Source: Marinospirillum sp. (GTDB taxonomy: Bacteria > Pseudomonadota > Gammaproteobacteria > Pseudomonadales > Halomonadaceae). Taken from it: a DNA stretch of 25,257 bases. Position numbers and translations under genes: made by a program. Every line of letters starts with the position of its first letter. Position 1 is the first letter of the stretch. This document shows, piece after piece, positions 1 to 8,175 of the stretch. The stretch is taken from NCBI GenBank assembly GCA_007119985.1, contig SKOQ01000089.1, positions 1 to 25,257 on the forward strand, written 5' to 3'. The notes beneath the pieces are model-generated. The model made no database searches. It saw nothing but the letters and a program-made list of their open reading frames with translations, and was not told the origin of the DNA.

Positions 1-737
1 TGCAATAGACAGGCCTCGAAGTTGGGCGGTGCCGCAGCCAGCCAGGCGGCAAAATCAGAACGCGTCATCCAATGACCACGCCAATGCTGCGGGTGTGCCA
101 GCTGGGGCGAGGCGAGCTGGACAGACCAAGGATAGAAGAGCACACCAGGCATCACCAACTGGTGGCTGAGACGATTGAGTCGCGCACCGGCCACAGCTTG
201 CAAGGCAGACTGAGCACGCGGATCGCGGCTGAGCGCCAGCTGACGCTGCTGCATCTGCTCCGCCTTAATGGCCAACCTGTCTTGGCTGGCTGGCCCTCGC
301 CACATCTCGGCCTCATTCATCGCGTAAGGATCACCGAGATAAAATTTGATCGCCACTTCCAGATGAAAGAGACGCTGCGTGGGATGATGCCAGTAGAGAA
401 AATCCAGCTCACCCAACGTTCGGCCCGGCTCACGAATCGCCAGATGATCCGCCACCAGCTCGATCGCTGGCGCCCCCTGTAGCAGCAGCTGCCATAAGGC
501 CTCGTGATAGCTCCCTAAGCGGCGTGACATGAGAAGATCTGCTAATCTGGGTGCACTGGCGAGTTGTTGCAACCAAAGGTCAAAACCTGCCTGATCCCAG
601 CCAAAGAAGTGAAGTGTTAACTGAGTGACCGATTCACCTTGAATCAAAGGCGGCGCACTGATCAGCCAGCGCAGATCCTCGATGATGCGCTGGTATCTCA
701 GTACTGAGGCTTCTCTCTGTCCACGCAAGTCATTCAC
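1..737 (-). CDS. DUF1853 family protein (partial, 3' end outside window)
   Basis: An open frame runs without a stop from a GTG at 737 to the window edge, about 245 residues. It reads RYQRIIEDLRWLISAPPL near the N-terminus, then LGSYHEALWQLLL, then GRTLGELDFLYWH and HLEVAIKFYLGDP, with a later WRGP..DRLAIK stretch. That order of motifs is the DUF1853 signature. The family has no established function that I know of; the GELDF/EVAIKFY pattern resembles nuclease-like folds, but that is speculation. Start choice: the frame opens after an in-frame TAG at 755-757. GTG at 737 has GGAGG only one base away, which is too close, while TTG at 728 has GGAGG about ten bases upstream. Either start keeps the conserved core. 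The first start codon lies 23 bp from the divergent gene at 761, so the two promoters must overlap the opposing coding ends. Confidence 0.85.
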   Translation of the reverse strand, partial: MNDLRGQREASVLRYQRIIEDLRWLISAPPLIQGESVTQLTLHFFGWDQAGFDLWLQQLASAPRLADLLMSRRLGSYHEALWQLLLQGAPAIELVADHLAIREPGRTLGELDFLYWHHPTQRLFHLEVAIKFYLGDPYAMNEAEMWRGPASQDRLAIKAEQMQQRQLALSRDPRAQSALQAVAGARLNRLSHQLVMPGVLFYPWSVQLASPQLAHPQHWRGHWMTRSDFAAWLAAAPPNFEACLL

Positions 738-760
738 TCCTCCAACGAAAGAGACCTATT

Positions 761-2110
761 ATGACACAACGTCCGAGCCTTCCCCTGCCCAGTGGTCGCT
801 TCACCCGTCTATCTCATTTTGGTCGCCTAGCGGTCGGTGTCGCTGGCGGCCTCGTTGGTGAGGGCGTACGCCGTTGGCAGCGTGGCGAGCCTTGGGATTG
901 GCAACAGCAGGCACTGAGTCCCAACAACCTCGAACGCATCAGCGAACGCCTGTCACAGATGCGCGGGGCGGCAATGAAACTCGGCCAACTGCTTTCAATG
1001 GATGCTGGACATCTCTTACCGGCTGAGCTTTCGGGCATTTTGGCAGGCTTGAGAAACCATGCTCATACTCTGCCGCTTGCACAGCTCGAACCGCTGCTCA
1101 GCGCGGCTTGGGGCGCTGACTGGCCCGCCTCTTTTCAGCGCTTTAGCTATCAGCCGATCGCCGCGGCCTCGATTGGTCAGGTGCATGAAGCTTGGACCAC
1201 TTCAGGCCGACATCTGGCCATCAAAGTGCAGTATCCGGGTGTCGTCGAGAGTATCGATCATGATTTGGATCAGGTTGCGACCTTGCTGCGTTGGAGCCGA
1301 CTCCTGCCCAAGGACCTCGATATAACGCCGCTGCTGGCCGAAGCCAAAGCCCAGCTGCAGCAGGAGGCAGATTATCAGCATGAAGCCCAGCAGTTACACC
1401 AGATGCGGCAGCAGCTTGCGATGGACCCTGATTTTCTGCTGCCAGAATTAGATACCGACTTGAGCCACACCCATATTCTAGCGATGGATTTTATCCCCGG
1501 AGTCCCCATCGATCAGCTCGCCAGCGCCAGCGCCGAGGCACGCCATTATTGGGTGGAAAAACTCTTTCGGCTGCTGCTGCGCGAGCTTTTTGAATGGCAC
1601 CAGGTGCAAACCGATCCCAACTTTGCCAACTACCTGATCGATCTAAAAGAGCAACGCCTTGGCTTAATTGATTTTGGCGCGGCACGGGCCTATCCGGTGG
1701 CACTCTGCTCAGCTTATCAGCGTCTTTTACACGCGCTTATCTCACAAGATGACACGGCACTTTTAGCAGCGGCGCGTCAGATTGGCTACTGCAGCGCGGG
1801 GATCACTCCAGAACAAGAAGAGTGTTTATTGCAGCTTTTTCAATGCGTTGGCCGTACCCTCCACGGTCCCTATGCCTTTGCTCAGTCTGATTTGGTCAAA
1901 GAGCTTCAGCAGCTTGGGATGCGGCTCAGTTTTGAGCTGGGTTACTGGTATCAACCCCCACTGGAAGCCTTGCTGCTCCATCGTAAGTTGGCTGGTTTAT
2001 TTTTGCTCGCTCAGCGAATGCAGGTCACGATGGATGTCGGTGCCCTTGCTGCCCCTTACCTCCACCCGAATCAAGAGAAGGGGGTGACGCCAGCACCAGA
2101 TATGTTATAG
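761..2110 (+). CDS. ABC1/UbiB (ADCK)-family atypical kinase-like protein
   Basis: 449 residues, the usual length for a compact ABC1 protein. The family signature is intact: KLGQ at 73-76 (the KxGQ motif of the N-terminal extension), the alanine-rich loop AAASIGQ at 134-140 replacing a glycine-rich loop, the ATP lysine in AIKVQYPG (K155), E202 of the ExD-like element QQEADY, the catalytic loop QTDPNFAN at 283-290 (D285, N290) and the metal-binding DFG at 304-306. Characterised family members act as ATPases or kinases supporting ubiquinone biosynthesis (UbiB, ADCK3/COQ8) or lipid metabolism. Here the loop reads QTDPN instead of HADPHPGN, and the C-terminal membrane helices of true UbiB are not evident, so this is a UbiB-like paralogue and probably not UbiB itself. 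A weak ribosome site AAAGAGA precedes the ATG. It is 27 bp from folE2, but a Zur-type operator sits at its stop codon, so the two may be separately controlled. Confidence 0.88.
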   Translation: MTQRPSLPLPSGRFTRLSHFGRLAVGVAGGLVGEGVRRWQRGEPWDWQQQALSPNNLERISERLSQMRGAAMKLGQLLSMDAGHLLPAELSGILAGLRNHAHTLPLAQLEPLLSAAWGADWPASFQRFSYQPIAAASIGQVHEAWTTSGRHLAIKVQYPGVVESIDHDLDQVATLLRWSRLLPKDLDITPLLAEAKAQLQQEADYQHEAQQLHQMRQQLAMDPDFLLPELDTDLSHTHILAMDFIPGVPIDQLASASAEARHYWVEKLFRLLLRELFEWHQVQTDPNFANYLIDLKEQRLGLIDFGAARAYPVALCSAYQRLLHALISQDDTALLAAARQIGYCSAGITPEQEECLLQLFQCVGRTLHGPYAFAQSDLVKELQQLGMRLSFELGYWYQPPLEALLLHRKLAGLFLLAQRMQVTMDVGALAAPYLHPNQEKGVTPAPDML

Positions 2111-2118
2111 GATAACAT
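2102..2118 (+). promoter_or_regulatory. Zur-box-like operator upstream of folE2
   Basis: ATGTTAT-AGG-ATAACAT is a perfect inverted repeat with a 3-bp spacer. It matches the core of the enterobacterial Zur operator (TGTTAT-N3-ATAACA). It overlaps the TAG stop of the upstream gene (2108-2110) and ends 19 bp before the folE2 ATG, where a repressor would block transcription. FolE2 is a known member of Zur regulons, so motif and target agree. Zur itself is not in the window. Confidence 0.75.
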
Positions 2119-2137
2119 TTTAAGCACAGGAAGAACC

Positions 2138-3055
2138 ATGAACACCTCCCTCCCCGATGTGGCCAGCCAAATCCACTCGAGCCTGTATTTGGATCAAGTC
2201 GGTATGGCCGGCATTCCCTTGCGCCTTGTCTTTGATGATCAACCAGTGCAAGCGCGCGCGACCCTCACCGTTGATCTGGATAGCCAGCAGCGCGGCATTC
2301 ATATGTCGCGCCTCTATTTAGGTTTAGAAGAAGCGCTAGGACAAGCCTCACTCAGTCCGGCGGGTCTTTTTGCCACCGCCGAACAACTGCTGGCGACTCA
2401 GGGCGCAGGCAGCCAACAGATCAGCCTCACGCTGGAATGGGAGCAGTTGCGTCTGGTGCCCGCTTTGCTCAGCCCGCATCAGGGCTGGCAGGCTTATCCA
2501 ATGCGGCTCACCGTACAGCATCAAGCAGGCCAGACAGCGCTGATTGAACAGGTCAGCCTGCTCTATTCATCCACCTGCCCTTGCTCTGCGGCTTTATCTC
2601 GCGAGGCGCTGGCCGAGGCCCTTGCTGACGATTTTGCCACGCAGCCTTTCGTGCGCCGCGAGACGCTGGTGAGCTGGCTCAGAGAGCATGGCAGCCTAGC
2701 GACACCTCATAGCCAGCGCAGCCAAGCCAGATTAAGCTGGAAACGCGCCGCGCAGGATGTGCAGGCTTTTCATCTGATGGAGAAAATTCAAGCGGCTGAG
2801 CAGACACTCGCCACCGCGGTACAAACCGCTGTCAAACGCACTGACGAACAAGCCTTTGCACTACGCAATGGTGCGAACCAGATGTTTTGTGAGGATGCGG
2901 CACGGCGTTTAACCCAGATGATGGAGCAGGACAGCCATTGGCTTGAGGCCCATATCCAAGTCGCGCACTTTGAAAGCCTGCATGCCCATGATGCCATCGC
3001 CAGTCGCTGGCTCAGCCGAACGGGCACACCCCAGCCTTGGTTTCTCCCACTGTGA
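2138..3055 (+). CDS. folE2: GTP cyclohydrolase FolE2 (type IB)
   Basis: 305 residues, the full family length. GTP cyclohydrolase IB converts GTP to 7,8-dihydroneopterin triphosphate, the first step of folate (and queuosine/tetrahydropterin) synthesis, in the cytoplasm. The family motifs are all visible: GIHMSRLY at 53-60, the catalytic cysteine region STCPCSA at 145-151 (C147, C149), TPHSQRSQA at 189-197, FCEDAARR near 250-257 and HFESLHAHDA at 277-286. Unlike FolE (type IA), FolE2 does not depend on zinc, and it is typically the back-up enzyme during zinc limitation. The Zur-type palindrome directly upstream fits this role. The ATG at 2138 has an AGGAAG ribosome site at 2128-2133. Whether the genome also has a zinc-dependent folE cannot be seen here. 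The gene is convergent with the importer operon on the other strand. Confidence 0.95.
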   Translation: MNTSLPDVASQIHSSLYLDQVGMAGIPLRLVFDDQPVQARATLTVDLDSQQRGIHMSRLYLGLEEALGQASLSPAGLFATAEQLLATQGAGSQQISLTLEWEQLRLVPALLSPHQGWQAYPMRLTVQHQAGQTALIEQVSLLYSSTCPCSAALSREALAEALADDFATQPFVRRETLVSWLREHGSLATPHSQRSQARLSWKRAAQDVQAFHLMEKIQAAEQTLATAVQTAVKRTDEQAFALRNGANQMFCEDAARRLTQMMEQDSHWLEAHIQVAHFESLHAHDAIASRWLSRTGTPQPWFLPL

Positions 3056-3076
3056 TACCCCTCTAAGGCTGAACAT

Positions 3077-3104
3077 GGCCACCTGCCTCTCGCCGCCGGT
3101 GGCC
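3077..3104. terminator. Hairpin between convergent genes (possible terminator)
   Basis: GGCCACC at 3077-3083 pairs with GGTGGCC at 3098-3104 around a 14-base loop, in the 58-bp gap between folE2 and the convergent importer operon. The position suits a bidirectional terminator. There is no T-run on either side, so intrinsic termination is doubtful. Confidence 0.35.
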
Positions 3105-3113
3105 TGTCTCACC

Positions 3114-4751
3114 TCACTCGCTCAACTGGGCCCGTGCTGCCAGCGTCTCCTCTAGCCATCCAAGGCGCATTTGCGGCACAGAGGACAAGAGTTCTTCGGT
3201 ATAGGCATCAAAAGGCGGCGTTAATACCTGATCCTTAGTGCCATAGCGCACCACCTCACCTTTGAACATCACTGCAATCGAGTCGGCAATGGATTTCACT
3301 GTCGCTAAATCATGCGTGATAAAGAGATAAGCCACATTTTGCTGCTGCTGAAGCTTGAGGAGTAGCTTGAGAATGCCATCCGCCACCAGTGGATCCAGCG
3401 CACTGGTGACCTCATCGCAGATCACCAGCTTGGGCTCTGCCGCCAAGGCACGAGCAATACAGACACGCTGCTTTTGGCCACCAGATAGCTCGGCAGGGTA
3501 ACGATCGTAATAGCCCTCACCCATTTCAATGGCGTCCAGCAACTCGATCACTCGCTGGCGCCTTTTCTCACCGCGCAAACCAAAATAAAAGGTTAACGGC
3601 CGACCAATGATCTCACCGACGCGGTGACGCGGATTCATCGCCACATCTGCCATCTGATAAACCATCTGTAACTGGCGCAGATGCTCTTTAGGCCGCTGGG
3701 CCAGCTCAGGCGCCAGTGCAACACCATCAAATTCGATCTGCCCTTGGCGCGGCGGCAGCAACCCAGTGATGACCCGTGCCAGCGTTGATTTGCCCGAGCC
3801 AGATTCCCCCACGACCGCCAGCGTCTGCCCCGCAGACAGTGCCAAATCGATCCCCTTGAGTACCCAAGGTGCTTTTTTATCCCGACCATAGGCCGCGTGA
3901 ATATCTTGGATTTGGAGCAGAGGCTGTGCATCAGGTTGCTTGGCTTGATGGTGAATCGAGCGCACAGAAACCAGCGCTTGGGTGTACTCCTGCTGAGGAG
4001 TTTCTAGGATGTGGCGAGCCGAACCATACTCAACACACTGTCCTTGGCGCAGCACCATAATATCATCAGCGACCTGTGCCACGACGGCCAGATCATGCGT
4101 GATATATAAAGCCGCGACCCCCGTTCTGCGAATTGCATTTTTGATCGCCGCCAGCACCTCGATTTGCGTGGTGACATCTAAAGCGGTGGTGGGCTCATCA
4201 AAAATGATCAGATCGGGCTCAGAGCAGAGCGCCATAGCGGTCATAGCGCGTTGGAGCTGACCGCCCGAGACTTGATGGGGATAACGCTCGCCAAACTGCT
4301 CAGGATCAGGTAATCCCAGCTGACGAAACAACTCGATAGCGCGCTGCTTGGCCTCTGAGGGTGAGGCGAGTTGATGCTCCAAGGTGGATTCAATCACCTG
4401 ATCAATCAACTTCATCGCTGGGTTAAAGGCCGCCGCCGCAGATTGCGCCACATAGGTCACCTCACGGCCACGCAACTGGCGTAATCCAGCTGGTGTTTCT
4501 TCGAGGATATTGCGCCCGTTCAGCCAGATTTCTCCACCGGTAATGCGCACACCGCCGCGACCATAACCGGCAGGCGTTAAGCCCAGTGTCGATTTGCCTG
4601 CACCGGATTCCCCAATCAAGCCCAGTACCTGCCCACGCGCTAAAGTCGCACTGATATGATCAACCAGCGTGATCTCGCGCGGCGGCTCCCCGACGGCATG
4701 CGCGGTGACCTCTATTTTCAGATCTTTGATTTCAAGTAACGGGCTAGGCAC
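3114..4751 (-). CDS. Peptide/nickel-type ABC importer, fused double ATPase
   Basis: 545 residues containing two complete ABC ATPase domains in one chain, equivalent to DppD plus DppF (compare YejF and GsiA). Domain 1 has Walker A GESGAGKST (47-55), signature VSGGQ (161-165), Walker B LIIFDEP (181-187) and switch H219. Domain 2 has GESGSGKST (315-323), LSGGQ (422-426), LVICDEV (442-448) and H480. Both sites therefore look competent. The protein powers uptake through the two permeases encoded just upstream. It starts at GTG (4749-4751), supported by a near-perfect ribosome site AAGGAGGT at 4756-4763 four bases away. The start overlaps the permease stop by eight bases (GTGCCTAG), so translation is probably coupled. 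The substrate cannot be read from an ATPase. It is the last gene of the operon. Confidence 0.93.
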   Translation of the reverse strand: MPSPLLEIKDLKIEVTAHAVGEPPREITLVDHISATLARGQVLGLIGESGAGKSTLGLTPAGYGRGGVRITGGEIWLNGRNILEETPAGLRQLRGREVTYVAQSAAAAFNPAMKLIDQVIESTLEHQLASPSEAKQRAIELFRQLGLPDPEQFGERYPHQVSGGQLQRAMTAMALCSEPDLIIFDEPTTALDVTTQIEVLAAIKNAIRRTGVAALYITHDLAVVAQVADDIMVLRQGQCVEYGSARHILETPQQEYTQALVSVRSIHHQAKQPDAQPLLQIQDIHAAYGRDKKAPWVLKGIDLALSAGQTLAVVGESGSGKSTLARVITGLLPPRQGQIEFDGVALAPELAQRPKEHLRQLQMVYQMADVAMNPRHRVGEIIGRPLTFYFGLRGEKRRQRVIELLDAIEMGEGYYDRYPAELSGGQKQRVCIARALAAEPKLVICDEVTSALDPLVADGILKLLLKLQQQQNVAYLFITHDLATVKSIADSIAVMFKGEVVRYGTKDQVLTPPFDAYTEELLSSVPQMRLGWLEETLAARAQLSE

Positions 4752-5568
4752 TGCGACCTCCTTTTAAATCTGTGGCGCGCTTAAGCACCCAATCCGCAAC
4801 CAGATTGACCGAGATGGCCAACAGGGCAATCGCTGCGGCAGGGATCAAGGCGGCAGGGACACCAAAGGCGATGCCTTGGCGATTCTCACGAACCAAGCTG
4901 CCCCAATCTGCCTCAGGTGGTTGGACACCCAAACCCAAAAAGGACAAGGACGACAAAAAGAGCACCGCAAAAACAAAGCGCAGGCCCAGCTCAGCAACCA
5001 GAGGAGGCAAGGCATTAGGCAGAATTTCACGGAACACAATCCAGCTGCGTTTTTCTCCTCTTAAGCGCGCCGCTTCGACAAAATCCTGTACATGGATATC
5101 CACCGCCACCGCACGAGATAAGCGATACACACGCGTTGAATCCAAAAGACCCATCACCAAGATGAGTAGCGGAATTGTGGCCGGCATCACCGACAACACA
5201 ACCAGCGCAAAGATCAGCGTCGGAATCGACATCAGCATGTCAACAAAACGCGACATCAGCTGATCAGCCCAGCCGCCCAGCACTGCGGCCAAGATGCCCA
5301 GCACCGAACCCAGCGTAAAAGCCAGAGCTGTGGCCAACGCCGCAATCGCGAGCGTGGTTCTGGCACCATAGATTAAGCGCGACAGAATATCGCGACCAAG
5401 GTTATCGGTGCCGAGCCAGGCATAGTGCGAAGCCGGTTCCCACAGATCGCCCACCAGTTCATTACGCTCATAGGGGGCAATCCAAGGGGCAAAAATGGCA
5501 GCCACCACAAACAGGGTGGTTAAAAGCAGACCGATCAAAGCGGTCCAAGGTATTTGTTTGATATTCAT
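4744..5568 (-). CDS. Peptide/nickel-type ABC importer permease (DppC/OppC-like)
   Basis: 274 residues. The N-terminal helix at about 9-30 is followed by the typical OppC/DppC motif HYAWLGTDNLGRDILSRL (48-65), then further hydrophobic helices of a BPD_transp_1 domain. The EAA loop that contacts the ATPase is at about 164-190 (VEAARLRGEKRSWIVFREIL). This subunit forms half of the inner-membrane channel with the product of the preceding gene. It begins 14 bp after that gene, and its stop overlaps the ATPase start by eight bases, so the genes are tightly packed in one operon. It is the usual length for the family with no sign of damage. Confidence 0.93.
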   Translation of the reverse strand: MNIKQIPWTALIGLLLTTLFVVAAIFAPWIAPYERNELVGDLWEPASHYAWLGTDNLGRDILSRLIYGARTTLAIAALATALAFTLGSVLGILAAVLGGWADQLMSRFVDMLMSIPTLIFALVVLSVMPATIPLLILVMGLLDSTRVYRLSRAVAVDIHVQDFVEAARLRGEKRSWIVFREILPNALPPLVAELGLRFVFAVLFLSSLSFLGLGVQPPEADWGSLVRENRQGIAFGVPAALIPAAAIALLAISVNLVADWVLKRATDLKGGRSA

Positions 5569-5582
5569 CGATCACAGGCTCT

Positions 5583-6542
5583 TTACTTGGGATGGCGTAA
5601 ACGGGGATTGGCCAGTATCGCGATCACATCAGCCAGCATATTGACCAAGATATAGACAGTCGCAAAAATCAATCCGCAGGCTTGCACCACTGGCAGATCA
5701 CGGCGGGCAACATGGTCGATCAAAAACTGGCCGAGGCCGGGATAGACAAAGACCACTTCGATCACCACCACCCCAACCACCAAGAAAGCCAGGTTAATCA
5801 TCACCACATTCACCACGGGTGAAATGGCGTTCGGCATGGCATGACGCCAGATGACCTTCAAACCCGAAAGCCCCTTGAGTTCGGCGGTTTCGATATAGGG
5901 GGATTGCATCACATTCAACAGCGCGGCGCGGGTCATGCGCATCATGTGCGCCAGAATGATCAGGATCAGCGTCGCCACTGGCAGCGTAATCGCATAGAGT
6001 CGCTCGCCTAACGACATACCCGAGTGCACAGTGGAGAGGCTAGGAAACCACTGCAAGTGCACTGCGAACACATAAATCATGATATAGCCGACAAAAAACT
6101 CCGGCAGCGAGATGGCCGTTAACGTACTGCCTGAAATCAGGCGATCTGGCCAGCGGTTCTGGTAGCGCACGGCCAGCAGACCAAGCAAAATCGCCAGAGG
6201 AACAGCAATCAGTGCGGTCCAAAAAGCCAAAAACAGCGTATTACCAAGACGATCGCCTATGGCTTCGGCAATATCACGCTGATTCGACAGCGAGACGCCC
6301 AGATCCCCCTGCAAGGCGCTGCCTAGCCAAGAGAAGTAACGCTGAATAGCGGGCTGATCTAATCCCATTTCACGGCGTAAATTCGCCACCGCCTCAGGTG
6401 TTGCGGACTGGCCCAAAATCGATTGCGCCACATCTCCAGGAAGAAGTTCTGTGCCTGCAAAAATCAGTGCAGAGACAGCCAAAAGCAGAAGGAGGCCCAG
6501 CGCAATCCGCTGAGCAACCAGTTTAAAGACCAAGACATTCAT
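5583..6542 (-). CDS. Peptide/nickel-type ABC importer permease (DppB/OppB-like)
   Basis: 319 residues, usual family length. The first helix spans about 12-33. A large periplasmic loop follows, with LPGDVAQSILGQSATPEAV and the LREMGLDQP-type segment (LRREMGLDQPAIQRYFSWL) characteristic of DppB/OppB. The BPD_transp_1 helices follow, with an EAA loop at about 217-243 (IETAELKGLSGLKVIWRHAM). The C-terminus ends in ANPRLRHPK, also typical. It pairs with the DppC-like subunit to make the membrane channel. It starts 16 bp after the binding-protein stop; the ribosome site is weak (GGGT), so coupling to the upstream gene is likely. Confidence 0.93.
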   Translation of the reverse strand: MNVLVFKLVAQRIALGLLLLLAVSALIFAGTELLPGDVAQSILGQSATPEAVANLRREMGLDQPAIQRYFSWLGSALQGDLGVSLSNQRDIAEAIGDRLGNTLFLAFWTALIAVPLAILLGLLAVRYQNRWPDRLISGSTLTAISLPEFFVGYIMIYVFAVHLQWFPSLSTVHSGMSLGERLYAITLPVATLILIILAHMMRMTRAALLNVMQSPYIETAELKGLSGLKVIWRHAMPNAISPVVNVVMINLAFLVVGVVVIEVVFVYPGLGQFLIDHVARRDLPVVQACGLIFATVYILVNMLADVIAILANPRLRHPK

Positions 6543-6558
6543 CAGTTTTTTGACCCGT

Positions 6559-8163
6559 TTACGCCGTTAACCAGCACTGAGATAAGGCATAACCTGAGCA
6601 CATTTCTCCCATTGGATGGGGTTTCCAGCCGCCAACACGATCACTGGTGGCTTCTAGATAATCATTGAACATGGGTAGAATCAACCCACCTTCATCACGC
6701 ACCATCAATCCCATTTGACGATACAGGGCCTGACGCCGCTCCTGATCCAACTCACCACGAGCCTGACGCGCCAGCTGATCAAAATCAGCTCGCTGGAAGT
6801 TGGTATCATTCCAATCTGCATCAGAAATATAAGCAGTGGAATACATCTGATCCTGCGTGGGACGACCACTCCAGTAGGAAGCGCAGAAGGGCTGCTTGTT
6901 CCACACCTCAGACCAGTAGCCATCACTGGGTTCGCGCTGTACGCGCAGATCGATTCCGGCCTGAGCGGCGCTTTCTCTGAACAGCTGGGCCGCATCCACC
7001 GCACCGGGGAAGGCCGTATCGGAGGTCCGCAGCACGATGGGTCCGCTGTGGCCCGAACGCGCATAGTGATAACGCGCTCGATCTGGATCAAAGCTGCGCT
7101 GCGGAATATCATCTGAGAAGAGCGGGTAGGCCGCATTAATCGGCATATCATTCCCCACCGTGCCGTAGCCACGCAGAATGCGATTCACCATATCTTCGCG
7201 ATCGATGGCCAGCTTCAGCGCCATACGCAGATCATTATTATCAAAAGGCGCGGTGTCTGTGTGCATGACAAAAACATAGTGAGCACGGCCTGCCACACTA
7301 CGCGGTACCACATGATTCAGACGATTGATCATGCCCATAATCCGTGGCTCAACACGGTTGATCATATGTACCTGACCACTTTGCAGTGCAGCCACGCGCG
7401 CCGAAGGATCATTGATCACCAGAATCTCGATCTCATCGGCATGACCAAATTCATCCAGATTCCAATAGTCTTCAAAACGCTCCGCTCGCTGACGCACACC
7501 CGGATTAAACTCGGTGACGCGATAAGGGCCAGTACCGATGCCCGCTGTTGGCAGATCACGCCCTCCATTGGGTTGAATGATCAGGTGATAATCTGACATC
7601 AAAAAGGGCAGATCCGCGTTAGGCTCAGTGGCGACCACCTCAACCTGATAACGCCCTTTGGCCTCGATAGATTGAATACCACGCATGATGCCTAGCGCAC
7701 CAGATTGCGAGTTTTCATCTGAATGGCGCTGCAAGGTGGCAACCACATCAGCAGAGGTCATCTCCTCGCCGTGATGAAAAAGCACACCGCGACGAAGGGT
7801 GAAGGTCCATGTCCGCGCATCTGGCGTTGAACTCACAGATTGCGCAAGACGCGGAACCAGCTCACCTTCTGGCGACAGGTTGGTCAGGGTTTCTCCCCAA
7901 GACTGACCAAAAGAATGCTGCACCTGGCTAGTCCAACTGGCTGGATCGAGGCTATCGGTTGATTCCCCTCCCTGCATCCCCGCGCGCAGCGTGCCGCCCT
8001 TGATCGGTGTCTGCACCGCAGGGCTGGCAGCAAACAGACCACCGGAGAGCGGCAAGCTCACACCGAGGGCCGCGGCATAGCCTAGAAAATCCCGCCGAGA
8101 AAGCTGCCCCTGACGGGCTTGCTCACTCAAATGTTGCAGTTGCTTCTTCTTTTGGTCATGCAT
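6559..8163 (-). CDS. Solute-binding protein, family 5 (peptide/nickel type), Tat-exported
   Basis: 534 residues. The N-terminus has the twin-arginine motif SRRDFLG (22-28) followed by a hydrophobic stretch and an AASPA-type cleavage region near 45-50, so the protein is predicted to be exported folded to the periplasm. The mature part matches SBP_bac_5: KGGTLRAGMQGG at the start, DPASWTS, the WTFTLRRGVLFHHGEEMTSADVV block and GTGPYRVTEFNPG, then the C-terminal lobe with WSGRPTQDQMYSTAY and a final tryptophan-rich region. It captures the substrate for the downstream permeases. Family members bind peptides, nickel complexes, opines, sugars or other solutes, and specificity cannot be read from these motifs. 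An AAGGA ribosome site precedes the ATG, 12 bp after the HAD gene. Tat export may point to folding with a cofactor, but many family-5 proteins use Tat. Confidence 0.92.
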   Translation of the reverse strand: MHDQKKKQLQHLSEQARQGQLSRRDFLGYAAALGVSLPLSGGLFAASPAVQTPIKGGTLRAGMQGGESTDSLDPASWTSQVQHSFGQSWGETLTNLSPEGELVPRLAQSVSSTPDARTWTFTLRRGVLFHHGEEMTSADVVATLQRHSDENSQSGALGIMRGIQSIEAKGRYQVEVVATEPNADLPFLMSDYHLIIQPNGGRDLPTAGIGTGPYRVTEFNPGVRQRAERFEDYWNLDEFGHADEIEILVINDPSARVAALQSGQVHMINRVEPRIMGMINRLNHVVPRSVAGRAHYVFVMHTDTAPFDNNDLRMALKLAIDREDMVNRILRGYGTVGNDMPINAAYPLFSDDIPQRSFDPDRARYHYARSGHSGPIVLRTSDTAFPGAVDAAQLFRESAAQAGIDLRVQREPSDGYWSEVWNKQPFCASYWSGRPTQDQMYSTAYISDADWNDTNFQRADFDQLARQARGELDQERRQALYRQMGLMVRDEGGLILPMFNDYLEATSDRVGGWKPHPMGEMCSGYALSQCWLTA

Positions 8164-8175
8164 AGGTGTCGTCCT

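Noticed and set aside
72..482. 136-codon plus-strand open frame at the left edge
   Set aside because: It is antisense to the DUF1853 coding frame, which carries recognisable family motifs; this frame has none.
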